64,000 nucleotides of DNA from Verrucomicrobiota bacterium (GTDB lineage: Bacteria > Verrucomicrobiota > Verrucomicrobiia > JADLBR01): contig JAKQKQ010000068.1 of NCBI GenBank assembly GCA_029560585.1, forward strand, positions 39,661 to 103,660, in the 5' to 3' direction. Position 1 is the first letter of the stretch, and every line of letters starts with the position of its first letter. The notes beneath the pieces were generated by a model that saw nothing but the letters and a program-made list of their open reading frames with translations, had not been told where the DNA came from and did not search any database. Shown piece after piece: positions 52,591 through 62,229 of this stretch. Position numbers and translations under genes: made by a program.

Positions 52591-53825
52591 GACGCACCTC
52601 CGCGCGAGCGGGCCGGATGCCCCTCCTCAAACCACCCGGGCAACGAGGGTGACGGCGACCCGCCAAACCACGACCGCCGGGCCCGACTCCGGGGCTCTTC
52701 GTCTTCCTCGTCGTCTTCGTCCACGCCCTCGCTCCGCTTCGCAATGCTCACCAGCAGACCAAGCAGCCCAAGCGTTGCCAACATGCCCGACCCTCCCGCA
52801 CTCATGAATGGCAGCGAAATTCCCTTGTTCGGCAGCAGCTCGGTCACCACACCGATGTTGATGAATGCCTGAAGGCCGATCAGCACCACGGCCCCCGCGC
52901 CCAGCAGAGCCCCGTTCAGATCCGGTGCCCGGCTGGCAATGAAACCACCGGCCACGATGAACATGACAAAAAAGCCCACGACCGTCAGCGTCGCCCTCAG
53001 CCCCAGCTCCTCGCCGATGATCGTAAAGATGAAATCCGTGTGCGCCTCCGGCAGGAATAGCATCTTCTGGCGACTGTCCCCAAAGCCCACGCCCTCGATC
53101 CCACCAGAGCCCAGCGCGATCTTCGCCTGCTCCTGTTGCCACCGGGCCGCCTTGACCTCTGGGTCATCCTTGTTGACCCAGTCGAGGATCCGCGTCGCCT
53201 TTTCAGGGTATTTGGCCACCACGACGCCGATACCGCCCCCCGCCAGCACCATCGCCACCGCCAACAGCCGGAGCGGCACGCCGGCGGCGAACATGATCAC
53301 GCCCGTCACAAGCGCCATCAGGAGGGCCGTGCCTATGTCCTTCTCGAAAAGGATCAGGCCGATGGGAATCGCCGCGGCGATTCCCGGGATCAGCAGCCCC
53401 CACACGAATGTGCGTCGCCGCAGCCGCATCCAGTCGTACCAGCCGGCAAGGAATAGCAGGAGCACCACCTTCGCCAGCTCGCTCGGCTGGCCGACGATCG
53501 GCCCCACCTTGATCCAGCGCGCCTCGTGGTTCGCGATCTGGCGCACCCCCGGAACGTAGCAGAGCACCAGCAGCACCAGGCTCGCCAGCCCGATCCAGAT
53601 GATGTGTCGCCACCACAGACGGTAATCGATGAACGACACGGCCCCACAGATGAGCAGACCGAGGCCCAGGCACACGGCCTGGGTCTTCAGGAAGTGGAGC
53701 GGGTCGCCCGCCATCTCCGCCTGGCGCGAAAAGGCGCTGGCGCTGTAAAGCATCACGAGACCAAGACAGCACAGCCCCACGGCCGCGATAAACAGCAGCA
53801 GCGCGCTATGCCTCTTCAACAGCAT
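52587..53825 (-). CDS. ftsW: SEDS glycosyltransferase FtsW
   Basis: 412 residues with about 10 membrane spans. SEDS signatures are ALLMALVTGVIMFAAGVPL, AHTDFIFTIIGEELG and the C-terminal VTELLPNKGISLPFMSAGGSGML. FtsW polymerises lipid II at the septum together with FtsI. The C-terminal tail (about 370-412) is Asp/Glu-rich followed by Arg-rich and may be regulatory. Strong ribosome binding site GAGGAGG. The LysM gene precedes it by 34 bases. Confidence 0.94.
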   Translation of the reverse strand: MLLKRHSALLLFIAAVGLCCLGLVMLYSASAFSRQAEMAGDPLHFLKTQAVCLGLGLLICGAVSFIDYRLWWRHIIWIGLASLVLLVLCYVPGVRQIANHEARWIKVGPIVGQPSELAKVVLLLFLAGWYDWMRLRRRTFVWGLLIPGIAAAIPIGLILFEKDIGTALLMALVTGVIMFAAGVPLRLLAVAMVLAGGGIGVVVAKYPEKATRILDWVNKDDPEVKAARWQQEQAKIALGSGGIEGVGFGDSRQKMLFLPEAHTDFIFTIIGEELGLRATLTVVGFFVMFIVAGGFIASRAPDLNGALLGAGAVVLIGLQAFINIGVVTELLPNKGISLPFMSAGGSGMLATLGLLGLLVSIAKRSEGVDEDDEEDEEPRSRARRSWFGGSPSPSLPGWFEEGHPARSRGGAS

Positions 53826-53859
53826 GCCTTGCCTCCTCCTCTAATCCGTTTCCCATCGG

Positions 53860-54786
53860 TCAGCCCGACATGGCCACTGAGGACACATCCCCGGGCGGCG
53901 CCTTCTTTGGATCGGATACGGTCCCTGACATATCCAGCGGTATCACCAGCCTCATGCCAACCCGCAGCCGCCCCGGGTCCGAGAGCTTGTTCGCCCGGGC
54001 GATGTTCTCTGGCGTCATCTTGAAACGCTTCGAGATGCCCCACAGCGTGTCGCCCTTGGAGACCACGTAGACGCGATCGGCATCCGCCGCCGGCGCCGTC
54101 GTGGGCGCCTGGGGCGCCACGGCCGCCGGCGCGACCGGGCGCGACACCGGCGGAGTCACCGACGCCACCTGGCCCACCGCGGGTGCGGCTGCCTTGGCGG
54201 GCACCTTCAGCTTCTGCCCAATCCGTATCATGTCGCCCTGGAGGCCGTTGGCCTCCCTCAGGGCCGCCACAGTCACGCCATGTTTCTTGGCAATCTTGCC
54301 CAACACCTCTCCTTTGCCCACCACGTGCTCTGCCACCTGCTGCGCCACCGCCGGGGCCGGTTGGGGCGCGGGCGGAGCCTGCACCATCGGGGCCGTCACC
54401 GGCACCGCCGCCACATGCGCGGCGGGTGCAGGCGCTGCCTGTTCCGGTGTCTGCTTGGCCTGTGCGAGCCGCATCGCGTCCAGCCCCGTGCGCTCGCGAT
54501 CCACCGGCCGAACGCGCCGCTCCTCCAGCGGCAACGGGCGATCGGTGGCCGGCTCAAAGCCACCCGTCCGGAACGCCACCTTTGGCCCTGCGCCCTCGGG
54601 TGCCGTCTGCGCATTCTCCTGTTTCGCCACCGCGGCCTTGTCGCCACCCATCCGACCGCGCATCCAGTGGTATCCCAGCGCGCCCCCGATCACTAGCACG
54701 TGGAGCGCCAGAACGATCAGAAACACGTGGGACATCTGGATCCCTTGCGGGTGCTCTATCTCCATGTCATATCCAGGTCTGCTCAT
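53860..54786 (-). CDS. Membrane-anchored protein with two LysM domains, inside dcw cluster
   Basis: 308 residues. A short cytoplasmic end is followed by a membrane span (about 19-40, VFLIVLALHVLVIGGALGYHW). The long Pro/Ala-rich periplasmic linker carries LysM 1 (about 155-205, VGKGEVLGKIAKKHGVT...RIGQKLKVP) and LysM 2 (about 235-285, VSKGDTLWGISKRFKMT...RVGMRLVIP). LysM domains bind peptidoglycan glycan chains, so it probably tethers the division or wall machinery to the wall. I chose the ATG at 54786 for the strong GGAGGAAATAAAG site; earlier ATGs overlap murD. It sits between murD and ftsW, where E. coli has no such gene. Confidence 0.85.
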   Translation of the reverse strand: MSRPGYDMEIEHPQGIQMSHVFLIVLALHVLVIGGALGYHWMRGRMGGDKAAVAKQENAQTAPEGAGPKVAFRTGGFEPATDRPLPLEERRVRPVDRERTGLDAMRLAQAKQTPEQAAPAPAAHVAAVPVTAPMVQAPPAPQPAPAVAQQVAEHVVGKGEVLGKIAKKHGVTVAALREANGLQGDMIRIGQKLKVPAKAAAPAVGQVASVTPPVSRPVAPAAVAPQAPTTAPAADADRVYVVSKGDTLWGISKRFKMTPENIARANKLSDPGRLRVGMRLVIPLDMSGTVSDPKKAPPGDVSSVAMSG

Positions 54787-54806
54787 CTTTATTTCCTCCG
54801 CACTCT

Positions 54807-56159
54807 TCATTTCTTCGCTGCCTCGCCCCGGTAATCCGGGACGCCAAGAATCTTCCTCGCCGCGACTTTGAACTGCTCCCCGCGGTCGGCGTAATCGCGA
54901 AACATGTCGAAACTCGCGCATCCCGGAGAGAGCAGCACCACGTCGCCCGCGCGCGCCTCGGCGCGTGCCATCTCGACGGCCAGCGCCATGCTCGTTGCCC
55001 TCACGCACCGGACCCCGGGCCACGCCCTCTCGATCTGGTCTGCGGTCTGGCCGATCAGCACTGCCGCGCGCACCTTGCGCTTCACCATCTCCGCCAGCGG
55101 CTCAAACGGCAGCCGCTTGTCGCTGCCGCCCGCGATGAGAACAACCGGCCGCTCCTGGCTCTCGAGCGCCACCGCCACCGCATCCGGATTCGTCGCCTTG
55201 GAGTCGTTGATAAACGCCACCCCGCCCGCCTCGCCCACCCACTCGCAGCGGTGCGGCGCGGGAACGTATCCAGACAATGCCGCCTGGATCTCCTTGGACC
55301 CGACCCCGAAAAACAGCCCGACCGCCACCGCCACCATGGCGTTCTCCGCGTTGTGCGGGCCGATCAGCCGCGTCGTCCCAAGGTCCGCTACCGCGGCACC
55401 CCGACGCATTATGCGTTTCCCCGAAAGCCCGTAGTCCGAACCGCTCAGTCTTGCCGAAAACGTCTCCACCCGAGACCGGAGCCCGGTCAGGCCCAGCGAC
55501 GCGTTGACGATCGCCAGATCCTCGGCCCCCATGTTGGCGAAAATCTTCATCTTCGCGCCGAGGTAATCCCCCGCCGAATCGTATCGGTCCATGTGGTCCG
55601 GGGTGAAATTCAGGAACGCCGCCACGCGCGGCCGGAAGGTCCGGCAACGCTCCAGCTGGAAGGAGCTGACCTCGACCACGAGGGCGTCCAGGGCGCCGCT
55701 GTCCGCGACCTCGCCCGACAGCGCGTCCCCGATATTGCCGGCGGCGCGGCTCTGGAGCCTGCCAGCCCGCAGCACCGCATCGCACAACTCGGTCGTCGTG
55801 GTCTTCCCGTTGGTCCCCGTGACGGCCACCACGGGACACCGGCAGTGCCCCCACGCCAGTTCCAACTCTGACCAGACCGGCACGCCCGCCGACTCAAGCG
55901 AGGGCACCCAGCCGCGCCGCGGATCAATACCGGGGCTCACCACAGCCAAATCGAATGCCGAAGGAGCTGGGTGGTCTCGAACACCAAGCCGCACGTCGGC
56001 GCCCAGTGCCCGCATGCGGGCCGCATTGGCCTCCAGACGCTCGTTCGTCGCCGCGTCGATCACCGTCACGCGCGCGCCTTGATCGCGGAGAAGGCCGGTG
56101 GCTGCGAGGCCGCTTCGCCCCGCCCCCATCACCAGCACTCTCTTGCCCACGAATTCCAT
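54807..56159 (-). CDS. murD: UDP-MurNAc-L-Ala:D-Glu ligase
   Basis: 450 residues. RVLVMGAGRSGLAATGLL (N-domain, residues 7-24), VVAVTGTNGKTTTTELCDAVL (P-loop), EVSSFQLE, NDSKATNPDAVAVALES and LLSPGCASFDMFRDYADRGEQFK define it. It adds D-glutamate. The ATG at 56159 is preceded by AGGTGAG overlapping the mraY stop. The frame stays open upstream to 56783 but overlaps mraY, so that part is not coding. Confidence 0.95.
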   Translation of the reverse strand: MEFVGKRVLVMGAGRSGLAATGLLRDQGARVTVIDAATNERLEANAARMRALGADVRLGVRDHPAPSAFDLAVVSPGIDPRRGWVPSLESAGVPVWSELELAWGHCRCPVVAVTGTNGKTTTTELCDAVLRAGRLQSRAAGNIGDALSGEVADSGALDALVVEVSSFQLERCRTFRPRVAAFLNFTPDHMDRYDSAGDYLGAKMKIFANMGAEDLAIVNASLGLTGLRSRVETFSARLSGSDYGLSGKRIMRRGAAVADLGTTRLIGPHNAENAMVAVAVGLFFGVGSKEIQAALSGYVPAPHRCEWVGEAGGVAFINDSKATNPDAVAVALESQERPVVLIAGGSDKRLPFEPLAEMVKRKVRAAVLIGQTADQIERAWPGVRCVRATSMALAVEMARAEARAGDVVLLSPGCASFDMFRDYADRGEQFKVAARKILGVPDYRGEAAKK

Positions 56160-56167
56160 GATTCCAC

Positions 56168-57268
56168 TCACCTGAGTTTCAAAGACAGCAACGCCAGTGC
56201 CGCAAAAAAGATCCCCAAGATCCAGAAGCGGACGACCACCGCCGTCTCGCTCCAGCCCATCAGCTCGAAATGATGGTGGAGGGGCGCCATCGCAAAGATC
56301 CGCTTCCCCCGGATCTTGAAGGACGCCACCTGGAGCATCACCGAAAGCGCCTCGACCACAAAAATCCCACCCGCCACGACCAGCAGAAGTTCCTGGTTCA
56401 CGCAGATGGCCACCGTCCCCATCGCCCCGCCCAGCGCCAGCGAACCGGTGTCCCCCATGAATACTTTCGCCGGATGACAATTGTACCACAGGAACCCCAT
56501 CGTCGCCCCCATCACCGCCGCGCAGAACACCGCCAGTTCCTGTGTCCCCGGAGTGACCGGCAACAGCAGATAGTTCGCCAATTTGGGCGTTCCGGACACG
56601 TAGCTGAAGACGCCCAGGACACTCGCCACGATCGCCGAGCAACCGGCCGCAAGCCCATCGAGCCCATCGGTCAGATTCACCGCGTTCGAGGAACCCACCA
56701 GCACCAGCGCGAAGAAGGCCATCGCGAACCAGCCGAGGTTGTCCACCAACGGCGCCTTCAAAAACGGCACCTGCAGGCTGCACGCCTGCTCGTGTGTCGC
56801 CGGATCCATGATCAGGCAGCCGCCCACCGCCAGGCCCACGAAAAGTTGAACGGAAAGCTTCGCGCGCGCCGAGATGCCATCAGATTTCTTCCTGGTGACC
56901 TTCAGATAATCATCTGCGAAACCCAGCGCGCCCAGCACCACCAGGGTAAAGGTCGCGAGGCCCACGAACTTGTTCGCCAGTGGCGCCCACAGCGCGCACG
57001 ACAGCAGCACGGAACAGAGGATCATGACCCCGCCCATCGTCGGGGTGCCCCGCTTGCCTCCGTGCAGCTCCGCGAGCCGGTTCACTTCCTCGCGCGTGCG
57101 GATCGGTTGGCCGATCTTCAGCTCGGTCAATTTCCGAATAAAAAACGGGCCCAGGATGAGGCAGAAGAACGCCGACGTGGTCACCGCGCCCAAGGCACGG
57201 AATGTCGTGTACCGGAAAACGTTGAGGCCGCCGAACTGATCCGACCAAAGATGGAGTAACTCTAGCAT
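56168..57268 (-). CDS. mraY: Phospho-MurNAc-pentapeptide transferase
   Basis: 366 residues, about 10 membrane spans. GKRGTPTMGG, GFADDYLKV (catalytic Asp pair), NAVNLTDGLDGLAAG, FMGDTGSLALGG and PLHHHFELMGW are all intact, as in active MraY. It makes lipid I from UDP-MurNAc-pentapeptide and undecaprenyl phosphate. The start at 57268 has GGGAGGGAG upstream and overlaps the murF stop by 7 bases. An ATG 18 bases earlier is less well placed. Confidence 0.96.
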   Translation of the reverse strand: MLELLHLWSDQFGGLNVFRYTTFRALGAVTTSAFFCLILGPFFIRKLTELKIGQPIRTREEVNRLAELHGGKRGTPTMGGVMILCSVLLSCALWAPLANKFVGLATFTLVVLGALGFADDYLKVTRKKSDGISARAKLSVQLFVGLAVGGCLIMDPATHEQACSLQVPFLKAPLVDNLGWFAMAFFALVLVGSSNAVNLTDGLDGLAAGCSAIVASVLGVFSYVSGTPKLANYLLLPVTPGTQELAVFCAAVMGATMGFLWYNCHPAKVFMGDTGSLALGGAMGTVAICVNQELLLVVAGGIFVVEALSVMLQVASFKIRGKRIFAMAPLHHHFELMGWSETAVVVRFWILGIFFAALALLSLKLR

Positions 57269-58638
57269 TTCGCTCCCTCCCAACATCCGGCCCCAAATCC
57301 CAGCGCCTCCGCGATCAGCTCGAACTTCGCGGCGCGCGATGCCTTGACCAGGACCGTATCTCCCGCGCGCACCTCGCCCCGCAGGAAAGCCACCGCGCCC
57401 GCGACATCCTCGAATACGGCGGTGCCGCCGCCGGCCCCAGAACGGTAATCACCCGAGAACGGCCCGACGGCCACGAGCAGGTCAATGCCAAGCCGCCGGA
57501 CATCGCCGCCCACCTCACGATGCAACGCGGCGGCCCCGGCACCCATCTCGCCCATGGTGCCCAGTACCGCGATACGACGACCGGTGAAACCCGCCAGATG
57601 GCCCAGCGCCGCCCGCATGGAGCCCGGATTCGCATTGTAGGAGTCATCGATCATGCGGATGCCGTCCCGCGCGACACAGCGCATCCTGCCCGAGGGCAGC
57701 GTCACGCCCCCCATAGAGGCGGCCATCGCCCCGAGCCGCAGGCCGAGCGCCAGGCCCGTCGCCATCGCCAGGGCCGCGTTTTGCGCCATGTGGTTGCCGT
57801 GCAGTGGCAGATCGAATTCCGCCGACTCGCCACCGGCGTGCGCCCTGAGCCGCTGACCCGAATCAGTCGCACCCATCACTTCGACGCGCAGGTCCGCCGC
57901 ATGGCCGAGCCCCCCCGTGATCACCCGGCATCGCGCCCTCGAGCGCAGTTCCCCAACCCAGCGATCATCGGCGTTCAGGACCGCGGCGTGGCCCTCCCGC
58001 AGGGAGTCGAGCAACGATCCCTCCTCGTTGGCCACGCCCGCCTCGTCTCCAAAGAATTCCAGATGCTCGGGCCCGATGTTGGTGATGACCCCGACAGTCG
58101 GCGCGGCGATGGCCGCGAGCGCCGCTATCTCGCCGGGATGGTTCGTGCCAAGTTCCACCACCGCGGCCCCGTGCTCCGGCCCGATCTCCAGCAGCGTCAA
58201 TGGCGCCCCGATGTGGTTGTTGAGATTCCCCCGAGTCTTCGCCACGCAGAATCCTGCCGAGAGCGCCGCCGCGACGAGTTCTTTCGTGCTCGTCTTGCCA
58301 TTGCTGCCGCCGATGGCCACCACGGGGATCGTGAGGCTTGCGCGATACCATGCCGCCAGCCTCTGCAGGGCCCTGAGCGCGTCGGCCACGCGGATAACGA
58401 CCGTGCCCTCCGCACCCGCGATCTCGCGCTCAACCACCACCGCCGCCGCGCCCGATGCGGCGGCCGCGCGCGCGAAGTCATGCCCGTCGAAATGCCCGCC
58501 CCGGAGCGCAAAAAAGCAGTCTCCCGCACCGGCGGCGCGCGAGTCCGTCGATATGCGGCAGACCGCGGCATCGCCGGGCCCCGAGACGATCTCGCCCCCG
58601 CAAGCCAACGCGATCTCGCTGGTGGTCAGCCGGCGCAT
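57262..58638 (-). CDS. murF: UDP-MurNAc-tripeptide:D-Ala-D-Ala ligase
   Basis: 458 residues. DSRAAGAGDCFFALRGGHFDGHDF in the N-domain, the P-loop VVAIGGSNGKTSTKELVA, EHGAAVVELGTNHPGEI, and DDSYNANPGSMRAAL define it. It adds the D-Ala-D-Ala made by Ddl to complete the pentapeptide. The ATG lies 13 bases inside the murE end, so translation is coupled. Confidence 0.95.
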   Translation of the reverse strand: MRRLTTSEIALACGGEIVSGPGDAAVCRISTDSRAAGAGDCFFALRGGHFDGHDFARAAAASGAAAVVVEREIAGAEGTVVIRVADALRALQRLAAWYRASLTIPVVAIGGSNGKTSTKELVAAALSAGFCVAKTRGNLNNHIGAPLTLLEIGPEHGAAVVELGTNHPGEIAALAAIAAPTVGVITNIGPEHLEFFGDEAGVANEEGSLLDSLREGHAAVLNADDRWVGELRSRARCRVITGGLGHAADLRVEVMGATDSGQRLRAHAGGESAEFDLPLHGNHMAQNAALAMATGLALGLRLGAMAASMGGVTLPSGRMRCVARDGIRMIDDSYNANPGSMRAALGHLAGFTGRRIAVLGTMGEMGAGAAALHREVGGDVRRLGIDLLVAVGPFSGDYRSGAGGGTAVFEDVAGAVAFLRGEVRAGDTVLVKASRAAKFELIAEALGFGAGCWEGAKC

Positions 58639-60098
58639 CGCTCCCCCAATGCTGCGGCCGCGACCTCTCTGTCATCGAACGGAAAGCGCGCGCCCGCAAT
58701 CTCCTGATAGGTCTCGTGGCCTTTGCCTGCGATCAGGACGATGTCTCCTTCGTCGGCCACCTCGATGGCCCTCCGGATCGCCGCCCGGCGATCCTGGATC
58801 ACCTCGTGGGCTGTCCCATCGGCGAGCCCGGCCAGGATCTCTGAAATGATGGCGGCTGGTTCCTCGCCTCTTGGGTTATCGGATGTCAGGAGCACCAGAT
58901 CGGCCAACGTCGACGCCGCCCGGCCCATCAGGGGCCTCTTGCTCCTGTCGCGGTCCCCGCCGCAACCGAACACGCAAATGAGCCGGCGATGCGGCAGGCC
59001 CTTCAGCACTCCCAGCGCCTTGGCCAGTGCGTCATCGGTGTGCGCGTAATCGACCAATACCGAGAAACCCCTCGCCCCCGGCACCCTCTCCAGGCGCCCA
59101 GGCACCGGCGGAGCATCCCCCAGCCACCGGACCGCATCCCGAAAGGCCATGCCCAGCGCCATCGCCGACCCGATGGCCGCCGCCGCGTTTTCCAGATTGA
59201 ACTCGCCCACCAACGGCAGGAACACCGCCTCGCGTTCCGCGCCCGCGGAGAACTCCACGCGGCCTCCGGTCGGCGTCCATCCCTCGAGCTTCCATCCGAT
59301 GTCCGCGCCAGACGCCCCATAGGACACCTTCTGGAACGCCACCGCCTCGTCATCCAGCAGCCTTCGCCCGCGCTCATCGCCCGCGTTGATCACCGCCGTG
59401 GCGCCGACCCCCGCCTTGGCGTGCCCGGTGAAAAGCCGGCGCTTCGCCTCAAAGTAATCCCCCATCGTCGGGTGGAAATCGAGATGGTCCCGGCTCAGGT
59501 TCGTAAAAACCGCCACGTCGAACTCGGCGCCCGCCACCCGGTCCTGCGCCAGCGCGTGCGAGGAAACCTCGATCGCCGCCGCCCCGCATCCCTCCTCGAT
59601 CATCTTCGAGAGCAACCAGTAGAACTCGCAAGACTCCGGGGTCGTCCTCGCCGCCGGAAGGATCCGATCACCCATCTCGTAGCGCACCGTCCCCATCAGC
59701 CCGCACCGCACGCCCGCGCGCTCGAGCAGGTGCCTCACCAAAAACGTCGTCGTCGTCTTTCCGTTGGTCCCCGTCACGCCGACCATTTTCAGCCGCCGGT
59801 CCGGCATCCCGCGAAACAGCCTCGCCATCGAGGCCATCGCCCCCCGGACCGAGGGGACGCTCACCGCAGCCACGCCGGGCGCCGGGAACCAGGCCGCCTC
59901 CGCCACGACCGCCACGGCGCCCTTGCGCACGGCGTCAGGGATGAATGTGGCCCCGTCCACGTGCCCGCCGCGCACCGCGAAAAAGACGTCCCCGGCGCGC
60001 ACCGCCCGCGAATCGTGGGTCAGGCCTCGGACCTCGATGTCCGCCGGCCCCTGCACCGTGGCGCCCTCGACGACCGCGATGAGTTCAGACAGCCTCAT
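58626..60098 (-). CDS. murE: UDP-MurNAc-dipeptide:meso-diaminopimelate ligase
   Basis: 490 residues. HDSRAVRAGDVFFAVRGGHVDG (UMP site), the P-loop VGVTGTNGKTTTTFLVR, EVSSHALAQDRV and NLSRDHLDFH are present. The specificity motif reads DNPRGEEP, the type for meso-diaminopimelate rather than lysine. The wall is therefore probably mDAP-type. The ATG overlaps the ftsI stop (ATGA). Confidence 0.95.
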   Translation of the reverse strand: MRLSELIAVVEGATVQGPADIEVRGLTHDSRAVRAGDVFFAVRGGHVDGATFIPDAVRKGAVAVVAEAAWFPAPGVAAVSVPSVRGAMASMARLFRGMPDRRLKMVGVTGTNGKTTTTFLVRHLLERAGVRCGLMGTVRYEMGDRILPAARTTPESCEFYWLLSKMIEEGCGAAAIEVSSHALAQDRVAGAEFDVAVFTNLSRDHLDFHPTMGDYFEAKRRLFTGHAKAGVGATAVINAGDERGRRLLDDEAVAFQKVSYGASGADIGWKLEGWTPTGGRVEFSAGAEREAVFLPLVGEFNLENAAAAIGSAMALGMAFRDAVRWLGDAPPVPGRLERVPGARGFSVLVDYAHTDDALAKALGVLKGLPHRRLICVFGCGGDRDRSKRPLMGRAASTLADLVLLTSDNPRGEEPAAIISEILAGLADGTAHEVIQDRRAAIRRAIEVADEGDIVLIAGKGHETYQEIAGARFPFDDREVAAAALGERCAG

Positions 60099-61867
60099 CG
60101 CTTCACCACCTCCGCCCGCGGATACACGGGCTCCAGATCCAGATGCTGCGCGATCCGCGTAGCCATGGCCGCAAAAACCGGCCCCGCGACAAGCCCGCCG
60201 TAGTAGACGTCCCCCTGCGGCTCATCGATAACGACCACGATCACGAAGGCCGCCTCCCGGGCGGGAAGCATCCCGATGAAAGAGGAGTAGTAACGCTTGT
60301 CCGAATAGGCCTTCGTCGCGGGATCGATCTTCTTCGACGTGCCGGTCTTGCCCGCCACCGTGAACCCCGGCACGACCGCCTTCTTGCCCGTTCCGTGCTC
60401 TGAAACGACCGCCTCAAGCGCCTCCAGCACGGTGTCGGCCGTCTCCCCGCGCACCACCTGCCGCACCGACTTGGGCGCAAAACGCGCCACCGTCTGGCCG
60501 CGCGAATTGCGCACCTCTTTGATCAGCAGCGGCCGCATCCACACGCCCCGATTCGCGATCGCGCAAAATGCCGAGGCCATCTGCAGGGGCGTCACCGAGA
60601 CACCGTACCCGATCGGAACCCTCGTCTGCGCCACGGCCGGCCACTTTTCGGGCGGATCCAGCTTCCCGGATGCCTCAGCCGGGAGCATGCCGCCCACGAT
60701 CTCATCGCCAAACCCGAACGCCCGGGCATACCGATACAGGTCCCGCGCACCGAGCTGAAGGCCCAGCTTGGCAAAGGCAATGTTGCTGGATTTCTGAAAA
60801 GCCTCCTGGACCGTCAGGGTCCCATAGGAGCCGGTGTCGCTCAGCGTGAAGCCACCGTACTGAAATCGCCCGTTCTCGCAGAACACCGGCGTGTTCAGGT
60901 TTACCCGGGAGGTCTCAATCGCCGCGCTCAGCGCCACGATCTTGAATGTGGAGCCGGGCTCATAGGAGTCCTGGACACACCGGTTCCGCACGTTGTCCCA
61001 TTGGACCGACGCCATCTCATTCGGGTTAAACGTCGGCCGATTTGCCATCGCCAGAATCTCCCCCGTCGATGGCCGCATCACCACCGCACAGGCGCCCTTG
61101 GCCTGGTTAGCCAACACCGCCGTGTCCAGTTCCTCCTCGACGATCTGCTGCACCGTCTCGTCCAGCGTCAATGCCACGGTATACCCGTGCTTGGCCGGCG
61201 CGTCCTGCGAGCGGTACATCCTCAGTTCGCGCAACAGCGCATCCTTCTGCGACTGGTACCATCCATCCACACCCCGCAGATATTCCTGCATGGTGGATTC
61301 GACGCCACCGCGGCCCACTCCGTCGGCGTCCACGTATCCGACCACCTGGCTCCCCAGCCGCTCCGTCGGATAGACGCGCTTGAACGAGTCGACGGACTCG
61401 ATGCCGGGCAACCGCAGGTCCGCGATCCCGCGCCAAGTCACGATGTCCAACTCGGCCCGCAGGGTCACCAGATCGCGCCGGGAGGCGAGCTGGCCGGCGA
61501 GTTCTGGCTCGGGCACGCCCAAGAGGGGAGCCAGAACGTGGGCCACCTGCGATGGCTCCGTCATCCGCTCGCGCCCGTCGCGGAGCACCTGTTTGCGGTT
61601 GCGCTCCAGGATCTGGCGCATCTTGTTGAGATCGGCCATGACGCGCTTCAGTGGCACGGTCGTCGCCAGGAGGTTGCCGGCGCAATCCACGATATCGCCA
61701 CGGCGCGCGGGAAGCGTCCTGCGGAAGGTGTGGTTCTGCTTGGCCTTCTCGAGGTAGTGAAGATGGTCGACGACCTGGAGCTGCACCAACCTCAGGGAAA
61801 GCAGGCTCAGCCCACTCACGATCGCGGCCACGGCCATCGCGATCCGCCACTGGGGGTTGTCCTTCAC
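60095..61867 (-). CDS. ftsI: Septal peptidoglycan transpeptidase FtsI (PBP3)
   Basis: 590 residues from a GTG that overlaps the ftsL stop (GTGA). One membrane span is at about 8-30, then the pedestal domain (RRGDIVDCAGNLLATT, residues 56-70). The transpeptidase domain has SxxK at Ser306-Lys309 (PGSTFK), SSN at 360-362 and KTG at 507-509. No PASTA domain follows. It cross-links septal wall with FtsW. The start GTG is preceded by GGAGGAGG at somewhat long spacing. Confidence 0.95.
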   Translation of the reverse strand: MKDNPQWRIAMAVAAIVSGLSLLSLRLVQLQVVDHLHYLEKAKQNHTFRRTLPARRGDIVDCAGNLLATTVPLKRVMADLNKMRQILERNRKQVLRDGRERMTEPSQVAHVLAPLLGVPEPELAGQLASRRDLVTLRAELDIVTWRGIADLRLPGIESVDSFKRVYPTERLGSQVVGYVDADGVGRGGVESTMQEYLRGVDGWYQSQKDALLRELRMYRSQDAPAKHGYTVALTLDETVQQIVEEELDTAVLANQAKGACAVVMRPSTGEILAMANRPTFNPNEMASVQWDNVRNRCVQDSYEPGSTFKIVALSAAIETSRVNLNTPVFCENGRFQYGGFTLSDTGSYGTLTVQEAFQKSSNIAFAKLGLQLGARDLYRYARAFGFGDEIVGGMLPAEASGKLDPPEKWPAVAQTRVPIGYGVSVTPLQMASAFCAIANRGVWMRPLLIKEVRNSRGQTVARFAPKSVRQVVRGETADTVLEALEAVVSEHGTGKKAVVPGFTVAGKTGTSKKIDPATKAYSDKRYYSSFIGMLPAREAAFVIVVVIDEPQGDVYYGGLVAGPVFAAMATRIAQHLDLEPVYPRAEVVKR

Positions 61868-62229
61868 GGTCTCGCCACCGCCTCCTCCCCGGCCCGGGCG
61901 ACGCGCGAGCCGCTGGCCAACGGCATCCCGTAGGCCCGCACGATCTGCTCGGCCTTGACCTCCTGAAGGTCCAGGCCCATCTCCGCGATGCGGCGCCGGA
62001 GCCATTCCGGGTTCTGGAGCCGCGCCAGCCACGCGCGCTTGATCCGCACTTCCTCCTCAAGCGATTTCAGGTGTTCCTCGCGCGCCACGATGTCATCGTT
62101 GAGGCGCTTGATCGTCGTGTTCTGGACGATGAAGACCAGGCCCATCATCGTCAGAAATGCCCCGATCGCGACCAGCTTGATCGCGACCATGAACCTGAGT
62201 GACTGCCCTATCCTTCTCCTGTTCCTCAT
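61864..62229 (-). CDS. ftsL: FtsL-like division protein (short bitopic coiled coil)
   Basis: 121 residues. Basic N-terminus (MRNRRRIGQSLRF), a span at about 16-37 (LVAIGAFLTMMGLVFIV), a coiled coil at about 38-70 (NTTIKRLNDDIVAREEHLKSLEEE) and a short C-terminal region. Position between rsmH and ftsI, plus this layout, fits FtsL; sequence conservation in FtsL is weak, so the name rests largely on synteny. The ATG overlaps the rsmH stop (ATGA). Confidence 0.8.
   Translation of the reverse strand: MRNRRRIGQSLRFMVAIKLVAIGAFLTMMGLVFIVQNTTIKRLNDDIVAREEHLKSLEEEVRIKRAWLARLQNPEWLRRRIAEMGLDLQEVKAEQIVRAYGMPLASGSRVARAGEEAVARP

Noticed and set aside
54807..56783. N-terminally extended MurD of 658 residues
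   Set aside because: The extra 208 residues are antisense-like low-complexity sequence overlapping mraY. The MurD motif begins right after the ATG at 56159 with a ribosome binding site.
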